A DNA stretch of 41,900 nt. Source: Kibdelosporangium persicum. GTDB taxonomy: Bacteria > Actinomycetota > Actinomycetes > Mycobacteriales > Pseudonocardiaceae. Made by a program: the position numbers and the translations under genes. Under the pieces are notes generated by a model. The model was not told where the DNA came from. It made no database searches and worked only from the letters and a program-made list of their open reading frames with translations. The stretch lies in assembly GCF_013280595.1 (NCBI RefSeq), contig NZ_JAAATY010000053.1, positions 1 to 41,900 on the forward strand. Reading direction: 5' to 3'. This document shows positions 1 through 6,777 of the stretch, piece after piece. The stretch's first letter is position 1, and the number at the start of each line of letters is the position of its first letter.

Positions 1-150
1 AGCATTGACCACCCACCAAGGCACCCCCGCCCCAACAACTCACAGTGGAAAAGCTGGGCAGACCAGCGGCTCCCGCACGCCCACGACAGAAACCACCGGC
101 CCACCAACACAACCACCCACGACCAAGATCACCAACAAAACCCATCGGTG

Positions 151-187
151 GATCTGGGTTCTAACCCTGACAAACACTCACGAGGGT
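151..187. repeat. Half copy of the window's dispersed stem-loop
   Basis: The segment carries the centre (GGGTTCTAACCCT) and one arm (ACAAACACTCACGAGGG) of the stem-loop found complete at 6730, 24668 and 41730. The matching left arm is absent, so it cannot form the full hairpin. The stop codon of the xdhC-like gene (TGA on the minus strand) lies inside this arm. Bases 1-150 upstream are C-rich and hold no gene I can support. Confidence 0.75.
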
Positions 188-1299
188 TCTTTGTGGATCG
201 GGCCTGCGGTGGTCATCAGGCGTTCGCCGCGGCCGCCCCAGCGCAGCGAGATGATCTCCGCGGCGATCGACACCGCGGTCTCCTCCGGGGTTCGGGCGCC
301 GAGGTCCAGGCCGATCGGTGAGGACAATGTGGACAGTTCGGCCTCGGTCATCCCGGCTTCGCGCAACCGTTCCAACCGGTCCTCGTGGGTTCGGCGAGAG
401 CCCATCGCGCCGACGTAACCGAGGTCGAGGCGCAACGCCACCTGCAGCACAGGTACGTCGAACTTCGGGTCGTGCGTCAGCACCGCGACCACGGTCCGGC
501 CGTCGACCCGGCCCGCCTCCGCCTCGGCGGCCAGGTAACGGTGCGGCCAGTCGACGACAACCTCGTCAGCCTCGGGAAAACGGCTCTTGGTGGCGAAAAC
601 CGGGCGCGCGTCGCACACGGTGACGCGGTAGCCCAGGAAGGACCCGAGCCGCGCCATCGCGGAAGCGAAGTCGATGGCGCCGAACACCAGCATCCGGGGC
701 GGCGGCTCGAACGAAGCCACGAAGACGGCCATGCCCTCACCGCGGCGCTGCCCCTGCGGGCCGTAGTGCATCGTGCCGGTACGCCCGGTGGCGAGCATGC
801 CGCGGGCGTCGTCGGCGACGGCGTCGTTCATCCGGGACGTGCCGAGGTCGCCGACGATCCGGTCCGGCCAGATGATCAAGCGCTTGCCCAGGATTTCCGG
901 GTCCGGGTGCTCGATGATCGTCGCCAGCGCGACGCTCCGCTCGGCGCGGATCGACTCGGCGAGCTCCGTGAACTCGGGAAAAGTGGCCTGGCTGAGCTTC
1001 TCGACGTAGATGTCGATGATGCCGCCGCACGTCAGGCCGACGGCGAACGCGTCGTCGTCGCTCACGCCGTAGCGTTGCAACACCGGTTGGCCGTCCGCGA
1101 TCACGGTCTGCCCGAGGTCGTACACCGCTCCCTCGACGCAACCACCGGAGACGCTGCCGAAGGCCTCGTCGCGTTCGGTGACCATCATGGCCGCGCCAGG
1201 CGAGCGCGGTGCTGAGCTGAACGTCGCGACAACTGTCGCCAGCCCGACCGTCTCGCCGGCTTCGTAGCGCTTGACCAGCTCGTCGAGCACGTCACGCAC
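178..1299 (-). CDS. xdhC: XdhC/CoxI family molybdenum-hydroxylase maturation protein
   Basis: The 373-residue product belongs to the XdhC/CoxI family, which binds molybdenum cofactor and helps insert it, usually sulfurated, into xanthine dehydrogenase or CO dehydrogenase type enzymes. The N-terminal XdhC domain shows the motif SGGCVEGAVY, whose cysteine is the family's conserved one. The C-terminal half is a Rossmann-like domain (LVFGAIDFASAMARLGSFLG, then DARPVFATKSRFPEADEVV, later GAMGSRRTHEDRLERLRE). I chose the GTG at 1299 because GGAGG lies 6 bases upstream; it overlaps the stop of the upstream VWA gene by 8 bases, implying translational coupling. The first residues of the longer frame would lie inside the VWA gene. 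The stop codon comes from a dispersed repeat. It is the last gene of a moxR-VWA-xdhC operon. The family call is firm; the client enzyme is not known because no structural subunits lie in the window. Confidence 0.92.
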   Translation of the reverse strand: MRDVLDELVKRYEAGETVGLATVVATFSSAPRSPGAAMMVTERDEAFGSVSGGCVEGAVYDLGQTVIADGQPVLQRYGVSDDDAFAVGLTCGGIIDIYVEKLSQATFPEFTELAESIRAERSVALATIIEHPDPEILGKRLIIWPDRIVGDLGTSRMNDAVADDARGMLATGRTGTMHYGPQGQRRGEGMAVFVASFEPPPRMLVFGAIDFASAMARLGSFLGYRVTVCDARPVFATKSRFPEADEVVVDWPHRYLAAEAEAGRVDGRTVVAVLTHDPKFDVPVLQVALRLDLGYVGAMGSRRTHEDRLERLREAGMTEAELSTLSSPIGLDLGARTPEETAVSIAAEIISLRWGGRGERLMTTAGPIHKEPS

Positions 1300-2383
1300 G
1301 GCGTACCTCCAGCAACAGTTCTTCCAGGGTCGCCAGGCTGTGCCCGGCCAGTAACTTCTCAACGTGCTTCTGGGCGGCGACGATCCCGGACTGGACCGGG
1401 CGGTAGCCGGCGCGACCCGCGTGCGGGTTCACCCAGAACACCGCGTGCGCCAGCCGGCGCAGCCTGGCCATCTGCTCGCCGAGCAGTCCTGGGTCACCGC
1501 GCTCCCACCCGTCCGAGAACAAAACCACGACCGCTTGCCTCGCCACTCCGCGTTGGCCCCACCGGTCAAGGAAGGCCCGTAGCCCTTCGCCGAGCCGCGT
1601 GCCGCCCGCGAAGTCGGGCACAGCACGAGACGCGGCCGCGAGGGCTACCTCGGGATCACGCTGACGCAGCTGACGTGAAACTCGGGTGAGCCGCGTGCCC
1701 AGCGTGAACACTTCGGCATGAGTTCGCCGCGCGACCGCGTGCGCGAACCGCAGCAACGCGTCGGCGTACGGGCTCATCGAGCCGGAGACGTCCACGAGCA
1801 GTACAACTCGCCGGGGCCGTTTTCCCTTCCGGCGATAGCTCAACCGGATCGGTTCCCCGGTCGCCCGCATCGCCCGCAAGGTGCGGCGCGGATCGAGTTC
1901 GCCCCGTCGATGCGGCTCCTTGCGGAACGTGGACCGCATCGGCGGTTCGGGCTTCACCAGGACCATCAACTCACGCAGGTGCGCTCGCTCGGCGGCGCTC
2001 AGGTCGCTGATATCCCTGTGCCGCAGTACTTCCGTGTCACTCGCGGCCACACCCAGCTCGTCCGGCTCAGTCGAACCCTCGCCTTGCATGGTGGACGGGA
2101 CCATCGCGGCGATCACGGTCGTCTGCGGTCTCGCCGCGGCCTGCCGGGTCGACGGCTTCGGCGGCGTGCCGGTGAACCAGGCCTGGAACGCCTCGTCGTA
2201 AATCGGCAGGTCGCCGGGCTCGCCGCACAGCGTCAACCTGCCCGCCCAGTACAGCTGGTCCGGCACGGCCAGGTCGATGTGCTCGACCGCCGCGAGATAC
2301 GCCTGGACCCGCTCCGGCTCACACGCCAGGCCGGCGGCACGCAACGTCGCCGCGAAACCCACAAGCCCCGGAACAGGATCCAT
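1292..2383 (-). CDS. VWA domain protein, CoxE-like
   Basis: The 363-residue protein carries a von Willebrand factor A domain in its C-terminal half. The metal-ion-dependent adhesion site is intact (DVSGSMSPYAD near residue 195), followed later by LFSDGWERGD. The N-terminal part is the helical region seen in the CoxE/DUF58-like group. In carboxydotrophic bacteria CoxD (a MoxR AAA+ ATPase) and CoxE (VWA) act together on maturation of the Mo-Cu CO dehydrogenase active site; here the MoxR gene ends 3 bases upstream and the XdhC gene overlaps the 3' end by 8 bases, so a CoxD/CoxE/CoxI-type set is inferred. No signal peptide or membrane segment is visible, which fits a cytoplasmic chaperone role. 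The client enzyme is outside the window. Confidence 0.88.
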   Translation of the reverse strand: MDPVPGLVGFAATLRAAGLACEPERVQAYLAAVEHIDLAVPDQLYWAGRLTLCGEPGDLPIYDEAFQAWFTGTPPKPSTRQAAARPQTTVIAAMVPSTMQGEGSTEPDELGVAASDTEVLRHRDISDLSAAERAHLRELMVLVKPEPPMRSTFRKEPHRRGELDPRRTLRAMRATGEPIRLSYRRKGKRPRRVVLLVDVSGSMSPYADALLRFAHAVARRTHAEVFTLGTRLTRVSRQLRQRDPEVALAAASRAVPDFAGGTRLGEGLRAFLDRWGQRGVARQAVVVLFSDGWERGDPGLLGEQMARLRRLAHAVFWVNPHAGRAGYRPVQSGIVAAQKHVEKLLAGHSLATLEELLLEVRRA

Positions 2384-2386
2384 ACT

Positions 2387-3262
2387 TCAGCCTGCCAGTA
2401 ATGCGCTGAGATCGACCCGTACGCGATCCGCGTCCTCGCGGTACTTCAGCACGGCACCCAACGTGACCGCCGCGGCCTCGGCGTCGAGTTCCGTCCTGCC
2501 CAACGCCAGCAAGGCCTCGGCCCAGTCGATCGACTCCGCGACACCCGGCGGCTTGAGCAACTCCGCGGCCCGCAGGCGACGGACCGCGTTCGCGATCTGC
2601 GCGGCCAGCCGGTCGGAGACCGCCGGCAGGCGCCGCCTGAGGATCTGCACCTCACGCGCCAGATCCGGATGCTCAAGCCAGTGGTACAGGCAGCGCCGCT
2701 TCAACGCGTCGTGCACCTCGCGGGTCCGGTTCGACGTGAGCACCACAAGCGGCGGGACCTCGGCGCGTACCTCGCCGATCTCCGGCAGGGTCACGGCGTT
2801 CTCACTGAGCACTTCGAGCAGGAACGCCTCGAACTCGTCGTCCGCGCGGTCGACCTCGTCGACCAGGAGCACACAGGGCGCCTCCCTCAGCGCCCTGAGC
2901 AACGGCCGGGCGAGCAGAAACCGCTCGGTGTAGAGCGACTGCTCGGCCGCGTCGGCGTCCAACTCGCCGTGCGACGCCGCCTCCAACGCCCGCAGGTGCA
3001 GCAGTTGCCTAGGGAAGTCCCAGTCGTACAGCGCCTGGGTGGCGTCGATGCCCTCGTGGCACTGCAACCGGATCAGAGGCACCCCGAGGGCCTGCGCCAG
3101 GGACGTGGCCAGGGACGTCTTGCCCGTGCCCGGCTCGCCCTCGCAGAACAACGGACGGTGCATCCTCAGGGCGAGGAACGCGGCCGTGGCCAGCCCGTCG
3201 TCGGCCAGATAACCGACGCCGTCCAGCGCTTTCGCCAGGTCCCGCGGGGCCGGCACCGACAT
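2387..3262 (-). CDS. MoxR-family AAA+ ATPase (CoxD-like)
   Basis: This is a AAA+ ATPase of the MoxR branch, about 291 residues. The Walker A motif is GEPGTGKTSLA, Walker B is VLLVDEVDRAD, and a sensor-like segment reads VLTSNRTREVHDALKRRCLYHW, which is highly typical of the family. MoxR ATPases pair with VWA proteins to remodel metalloenzymes; the VWA partner follows 3 bases downstream. I start at the ATG at 3262 (MSVPAPRDLAKALD), 10 bases after AGGA; an ATG at 3271 is possible but leaves only one base after the purine stretch. The longer open frame upstream overlaps the divergent PspC gene and is not credible. Confidence 0.9.
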   Translation of the reverse strand: MSVPAPRDLAKALDGVGYLADDGLATAAFLALRMHRPLFCEGEPGTGKTSLATSLAQALGVPLIRLQCHEGIDATQALYDWDFPRQLLHLRALEAASHGELDADAAEQSLYTERFLLARPLLRALREAPCVLLVDEVDRADDEFEAFLLEVLSENAVTLPEIGEVRAEVPPLVVLTSNRTREVHDALKRRCLYHWLEHPDLAREVQILRRRLPAVSDRLAAQIANAVRRLRAAELLKPPGVAESIDWAEALLALGRTELDAEAAAVTLGAVLKYREDADRVRVDLSALLAG

Positions 3263-3361
3263 CCACGTCATTTCCTGAGGGTAGGTCAGGGTCGGCGGAT
3301 CCGGGGACAGCCAGGGCCGCTCCCCGATGCCGGCGAGCTGCCGGAACCCGATCCTGGAGGC

Positions 3362-3577
3362 ATGTCGAACGAGATCTACACCCGTAAGCTTCGCCGCAGC
3401 CGCACCGACCGCATGGTCGCCGGAGTGTGCGGCGGCTGGGCACACGTTCTCGGCGTGGACGCCGCCCTGCTGCGCATCCTGCTCGTGGCCGCCACCATCC
3501 TCGGCTTCGGCACCGGCGCGATCCTCTACCTGATCTGCTGGATCGTGATGCCCCGGGAACCCGCCGCCGACTGGTGA
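3362..3577 (+). CDS. PspC domain membrane protein
   Basis: The 71-residue protein is almost entirely a PspC domain: a basic N-terminus (YTRKLRRSRTDRMVAGVCGG), then a hydrophobic helix from about residue 36 to 63 (ALLRILLVAATILGFGTGAILYLICWIVMP). In enterobacteria PspC is an inner-membrane partner of the phage-shock response; stand-alone PspC proteins like this are common in actinobacteria and their role is less defined. GGAGG ends one base before the ATG, an unusually short spacing. The gene is divergent from the moxR operon with about 100 bases between start codons, so both promoters must be packed there. It ends 200 bases before the papain-like gene. Confidence 0.9.
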   Translation: MSNEIYTRKLRRSRTDRMVAGVCGGWAHVLGVDAALLRILLVAATILGFGTGAILYLICWIVMPREPAADW

Positions 3578-3714
3578 CCCGCGCGGGCTTGACGTCGTGG
3601 ACCGCGGCCGGTGTCCTTGTCATCGGCCGTCGCCACCGGGTCGGCTCGGCCGTGCGGATCAACCGGCCGGAGCTGACGTGACGCGCGCCACAACACGGTA
3701 ATTTTTCGCTTCCC

Positions 3715-3737
3715 ATGTATCCAGGCACGGATCTCGC
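3715..3737 (+). promoter_or_regulatory. Shared upstream motif, copy 1 (candidate ECF sigma promoter)
   Basis: ATGTATCCAG followed by a near-identical GGATCTCGC block lies 41 bases upstream of the papain-like gene. The same motif, shifted by one base internally, lies upstream of the ECF sigma factor at 5552. A TATCC-type -35 element is plausible, with the -10 in the next 15-20 bases. That it is an ECF promoter is inference from recurrence and from the sigma gene nearby. Confidence 0.55.
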
Positions 3738-3777
3738 GCTCTTGTGAGAGCGAAGACCCGTTCGACCTGGAGGCGAG

Positions 3778-4908
3778 ATGAGCCGACCGCATGAGCCGGA
3801 GATCGCGGCGATCCGCGATTCCCTGGCGGCGCTCGGTGATCCCTGGCAGGCGGGCGAGACCCCGCTGAGCCGCCTTCCTGAGCGGTCGCGGCGGGTGCGT
3901 CTCGGTGTGCCTGCTCCTGAGCGGCCGGACAGCGGTCAGGCTGAGCGGATGGCGACTGAGGCGCTCGATGCCATGGGGCAGCAGGTGGTCGCGGCCACCG
4001 CGCCGGCGTCCACCTTGCCCAAGGCGTTCGATCTCCGGGAAGTCAGCGGCCGCGATTTCGTCACGGCCGTCAAGGACCAGGGCGCGTGCGGTTCCAGTGC
4101 CGCGTTCGGCACGCTCGCCGCCCTGGAGACCACGGCTGCGTACACCCGCGGCGCGCCTGGGCTGAATCTCGATCTGTCCGAGGCGCACCTTTTCCACGGG
4201 CACGCCCGCGAGCGGGGCTACACCTCGTACGCGTGGCCTGAAGACCTGTTCGACGCCGCCGCAAGCAAAGGCGTCACGTTCGAGGACTATTTCCCGTACC
4301 AGGACAACGGTTCCGGCGCGCCGAACCCTGACTGGCCGAACCGGTTGGCCAAGGCCGCGGGCGTCACGGACCTGACGGGCAATCCCGCCGCCATCAAGCA
4401 GCACATCTTCGGATACGGCGCGGTGGCAGCGTGTTTCGCGGTCCACAGCGACTTCTTCCACTACCGCGCCGGTGTGTACAAGCACACCACCGACGAACCG
4501 GTCGGCGGGCACTGTGTCGCCTTGATCGGCTGGGACGACGATGCGCAGTGCTGGATCGCCAAGAACTCCTGGGGCACGGGCTGGGGCGAGGACGGTTTCT
4601 TCCGTATCGCCTACGGCGAGTGCTTCATCGAGGGCTACCCCGGTCCGCGGCCGACCGTTTTCGGTTGCACGGCAGTGCATCTGCGGGCCTGGCTGCCTGC
4701 GCAGCGGGCGTTGAGGTTGTTCGCCACGGCGAATGACGCCAACGGCTGGGCGTACCTGGAGAACGTGGGCTGGACGCACCTCGCGGGCGGTCCGCACAGC
4801 ACGACCAACAAGCTCGCGATGTTGACGCACGCGCGGGCCAGTGGCCACCCGGTCACGCCGTTCATCAACGGCAACGAACTTTCCACTGTGCAGGTGGCTG
4901 ACCGATGA
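3778..4908 (+). CDS. Papain-fold (C1) protein with Ser at the nucleophile position
   Basis: The 376-residue product has a papain-like domain from about residue 80 to 305. The oxyanion glutamine (Q101), the family's first cysteine (C104), the catalytic histidine (H245 in GGHCVALIGWDDD) and asparagine (N263 in AKNSWGTGWGEDGFF) are all in place. The nucleophile position, cysteine in papain's CGSCWAF, is serine here (S107 in CGSSAAF, codon AGT), and the next tryptophan is alanine. The protein may be a pseudo-peptidase, a binding module, or a serine-type papain like Plasmodium SERA5. Residues 1-75 form a polar helical prodomain-like segment without a signal peptide, so a cytoplasmic location is likely. 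Residues about 314-374 form a small domain that resembles the protein encoded next (4905), with which it overlaps by 4 bases (ATGA). An AGG-rich ribosome site (TGGAGGCGAG) precedes the ATG. The upstream motif is shared with the sigma gene at 5646. Confidence 0.85.
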   Translation: MSRPHEPEIAAIRDSLAALGDPWQAGETPLSRLPERSRRVRLGVPAPERPDSGQAERMATEALDAMGQQVVAATAPASTLPKAFDLREVSGRDFVTAVKDQGACGSSAAFGTLAALETTAAYTRGAPGLNLDLSEAHLFHGHARERGYTSYAWPEDLFDAAASKGVTFEDYFPYQDNGSGAPNPDWPNRLAKAAGVTDLTGNPAAIKQHIFGYGAVAACFAVHSDFFHYRAGVYKHTTDEPVGGHCVALIGWDDDAQCWIAKNSWGTGWGEDGFFRIAYGECFIEGYPGPRPTVFGCTAVHLRAWLPAQRALRLFATANDANGWAYLENVGWTHLAGGPHSTTNKLAMLTHARASGHPVTPFINGNELSTVQVADR

Positions 4909-5237
4909 TGGGACATCCACCCGTACCGAGCCCGTACGCCGTGCTCGACCGGCCCGAGGACTGGCTGCCGTACGGCGACGCGGCGAAGAGCCCGCAGGCG
5001 GTGAGCCCGACGCAGTCCGGCTGGCACGTCGGCCGGATGATCTCGGACCTCTGGTCCTACGAGGACGCTTCCGGCGTGTGGGTGCTGGTGGACGGGATCG
5101 GCTGGAAACGGCTGTCCCCGGCCAGCCGGTCCGGGCACACGCACATGACCTTGCTGGCCGGCACGGCCACGCACGACAACTTACCCGTCGATTTCCACGA
5201 GGACGCCGACGGGCGGATCGACCAACTGATCGTCTAG
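4905..5237 (+). CDS. Small partner protein sharing the papain protein's C-terminal domain
   Basis: I do not recognise a named family for this 110-residue protein. Its second half (about residues 56-109) aligns without gaps for roughly 40 positions to the C-terminal domain of the preceding papain-fold protein: both have W-x(7)-GW-x(2)-L near the start, a serine about six residues on, a hydrophobic patch (MTLL or LAML) and a later phenylalanine. The first half is Pro/Trp-rich with no membrane segment. Its start overlaps the upstream stop by 4 bases (ATGATG), so the two are translationally coupled and probably made in a fixed ratio. The shared module could mediate pairing of the two products or recognition of a common ligand; this is inference. 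The gene is real on the basis of coupling, codon use and the homology. Confidence 0.75.
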   Translation: MMGHPPVPSPYAVLDRPEDWLPYGDAAKSPQAVSPTQSGWHVGRMISDLWSYEDASGVWVLVDGIGWKRLSPASRSGHTHMTLLAGTATHDNLPVDFHEDADGRIDQLIV

Positions 5238-5279
5238 GTATGCCACCGAGACGGGCCGAGGGGGCCGCACAACGGAGGT

Positions 5280-5314
5280 GGTGGCCGGCAGCACGAGGGG
5301 GGTTGCCGGCCACC
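5280..5314 (+). terminator. Stem-loop after the papain operon
   Basis: GGTGGCCGGCA and its exact complement TGCCGGCCACC are separated by 13 bases, starting 43 bases after the stop of the 110-residue gene. There is no U-tract, as is usual in actinomycetes. It probably ends the two-gene papain operon before the sigma promoter. Confidence 0.6.
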
Positions 5315-5337
5315 GTCTCCCTACCGAGGAGAGCCAG

Positions 5338-5484
5338 ATGGTGGTGACCGGACGCACCGGATTTGCCGAGGGGAAAACGGGGGCACCGGGGGATGGGGGG
5401 CGGCGTGGGCCGGCCTGGCGACCAGCCATGGCCGGCCTGCGCCACGTCCACGTGGAGATCCGCCAAGCGAGCGATCGACGATGA
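5338..5484 (+). CDS. Possible 48-residue small protein
   Basis: An ATG preceded by GAGGAG with 6 bases of spacing opens a 48-codon frame. The product begins MVVTGRTGFAEGKTG, is Gly/Arg-rich in the middle and ends in VHVEIRQASDRR. No family, signal peptide or membrane segment is evident. It lies between the papain operon terminator and the sigma promoter, and is otherwise the only coding candidate in the roughly 400-base gap from 5238 to 5645. The good ribosome site argues for it; the composition and lack of homology argue against it. It should be treated as hypothetical. Confidence 0.3.
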   Translation: MVVTGRTGFAEGKTGAPGDGGRRGPAWRPAMAGLRHVHVEIRQASDRR

Positions 5485-5551
5485 GTGGTTTAGTCACGGT
5501 CCGTTGCCGAACACCGTCGGTGGACCAGCCATTAGTCCTTTCGGGTGAGTT

Positions 5552-5573
5552 ATGTATCCAGACGGGATCTCGC
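5552..5573 (+). promoter_or_regulatory. Shared upstream motif, copy 2 (candidate ECF sigma promoter)
   Basis: ATGTATCCAG plus GGGATCTCGC matches the block upstream of the papain-like gene at 3715, with one base deleted between the halves. It lies about 73 bases before the proposed GTG start of the sigma factor, so the sigma factor probably transcribes its own gene. This is inferred from recurrence only. Confidence 0.55.
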
Positions 5574-5645
5574 CGTTCATGTACTTCACGAAGGTCGCGA
5601 TACTTCCGTCGCCAGCTGAAGGACGACACCCGGGATGGGGTGGGC

Positions 5646-6254
5646 GTGGTGACTGATGTTCGAACCGCGGAAGCTGACCCGCCATGGGAGGGTCTGCGGG
5701 GCGCTGAGCGCTACGCGGCGTGCATGCACGCCGCGAGAGCCGGCAGCCGGATCGCGCGGGCGACTCTTGTCAAGGACCTCACCCCGCTGGTCTGGCACGT
5801 CGCCCGCGGCAACGGCCTCGACCGGACCACCGCCGAGGACGTCGTGCAGACCGTCTGGCTCGCCCTGTTCAGTCACATCAACTCCCTGGCCGAGCCGAAG
5901 GCGCTGGCCAGCTGGCTGATCACCACTACCCGTCGCGAGGCGCACCGCGTCCGCGTCAAGGTCACGAACGACCTGCCTCTCACCGACGAGATGGCCGAGC
6001 AGCTGCCCAGCACCCAGCCGCAACCGGAGGACGAGGCACTGCGCACGGACCGCGACACCAGGTTGTGGCGTGCGTTCGGTGAGCTGCCGGAGAAGTGCCA
6101 GGAGCTGCTCCGGCTGACCGTGCTCGCCGGTCGCAGCGAATACCGCCTGGTCGCCGAGGCCATGCAGATGAAGCGTGGCAGCATCGGCCCGACCAGGGGC
6201 CGGTGCCTGAACACGCTGAGGGAGCTCTTGGACACCGAAGGGGGCGGCGGATGA
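5646..6254 (+). CDS. ECF-type RNA polymerase sigma factor
   Basis: The roughly 202-residue protein has the two-domain layout of extracytoplasmic-function sigma factors. The sigma-2 region is ATLVKDLTPLVWHVARGNGL followed by the hallmark TAEDVVQTVWLALF and a segment ending ASWLITTTRREAHRV. The sigma-4 region is LWRAFGELPEKCQELLRLTVLAG with a helix-turn-helix (YRLVAEAMQMKRGSIGPTRGRCLNTL). I place the start at GTG 5646 (GTG 5649 is equally possible), because the longer frame would read through the putative promoter at 5552; only a weak GGGG precedes it. The next gene starts inside its stop codon (ATGA), typical of sigma/partner pairs. The same promoter-like motif precedes this gene and the papain operon, which makes that operon a likely target. 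No classical zinc-binding anti-sigma factor is adjacent. Confidence 0.85.
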   Translation: MVTDVRTAEADPPWEGLRGAERYAACMHAARAGSRIARATLVKDLTPLVWHVARGNGLDRTTAEDVVQTVWLALFSHINSLAEPKALASWLITTTRREAHRVRVKVTNDLPLTDEMAEQLPSTQPQPEDEALRTDRDTRLWRAFGELPEKCQELLRLTVLAGRSEYRLVAEAMQMKRGSIGPTRGRCLNTLRELLDTEGGGG

Positions 6255-6727
6255 CGAAGATCGAGCCGACGGGAGGCCAGGCGCATCCCGGCGACGAGGC
6301 CCTGCTCGCCGAGCTGGACAGGATGATCGACGAGTTCGACCCGCCCCCGGCGGGGCTGGTCGAACGGATCCAGTTCGCGATCGCCCTCGAGGATCTCGAC
6401 GTGGAGGTCGCGCGCTGGGAGCGCGCGGACTCGCTCGCCGGGGTCCGGGGCAGCGACCAGGGCACGATCACGTTCACGGTCAGCGACCTGACCGTGATGA
6501 TCAACCTGACCCGGATCGGTGAGAACAACCGGATCGACGGCTGGCTCGTGCCCGCGGGTGAGCACGCGGTGGAAATCCGGGTCGCGGAACACGGCTCACG
6601 CGAAACGACCGCCGACGAAGGCGGCCGGTTCGTCCTGGACGGTGTTCCGCGCGGGACGACCCAGATCATCATTCAGCTGTACGGCCCACCGGCCCGCACC
6701 GTCGTCACCCCCACAGTCCTGCTGTAA
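6251..6727 (+). CDS. Sigma-coupled protein with beta-rich C-terminal domain
   Basis: This 158-residue protein is encoded in a 4-base overlap with the sigma factor gene. The N-terminal half is acidic and helical (DEALLAELDRMIDEFDPPPAGLVERIQFAIALEDLDVEVARWER). The C-terminal half is predicted beta: TITFTVSDLTVMINL, then IDGWLVPAGEHAVEIRVAEHG, TTADEGGRFVLDGVPRGTTQIIIQL. The last part looks like a carboxypeptidase-regulatory or transthyretin-like beta-sandwich (strand, turn with ADEGGRF, strand with GVPRG). There is no membrane segment. By position it may regulate the sigma factor, acting as a soluble anti-sigma or sensor, but no known anti-sigma motif is visible; the name is descriptive only. 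It ends just before a bidirectional stem-loop. Confidence 0.7.
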   Translation: MTKIEPTGGQAHPGDEALLAELDRMIDEFDPPPAGLVERIQFAIALEDLDVEVARWERADSLAGVRGSDQGTITFTVSDLTVMINLTRIGENNRIDGWLVPAGEHAVEIRVAEHGSRETTADEGGRFVLDGVPRGTTQIIIQLYGPPARTVVTPTVLL

Positions 6728-6729
6728 TC

Positions 6730-6777
6730 CCTCGTGAGTGTTTATCAGGGTTAGAACCCGGATAAACACTCACGAGG
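6730..6777. terminator. Bidirectional stem-loop between convergent genes (repeat family copy)
   Basis: Perfect 17-base arms (CCTCGTGAGTGTTTATC and complement) flank a 14-base centre AGGGTTAGAACCCG that can extend the stem. It sits between the sigma-coupled gene on the plus strand and the helicase gene on the minus strand. The right arm supplies the TGA stop of the helicase. Related copies occur at 24668, 41730 and, halved, at 151. Confidence 0.85.

Noticed and set aside
1..177. Open plus-strand frames in the first bases
   Set aside because: C-rich sequence without a start signal or recognisable protein; could be the end of a gene outside the window but nothing supports it.
3526..5466. 646-codon minus-strand frame opposite the papain-fold gene
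   Set aside because: Composition is that of an antisense frame and it covers a coupled gene pair with clear homology on the plus strand.
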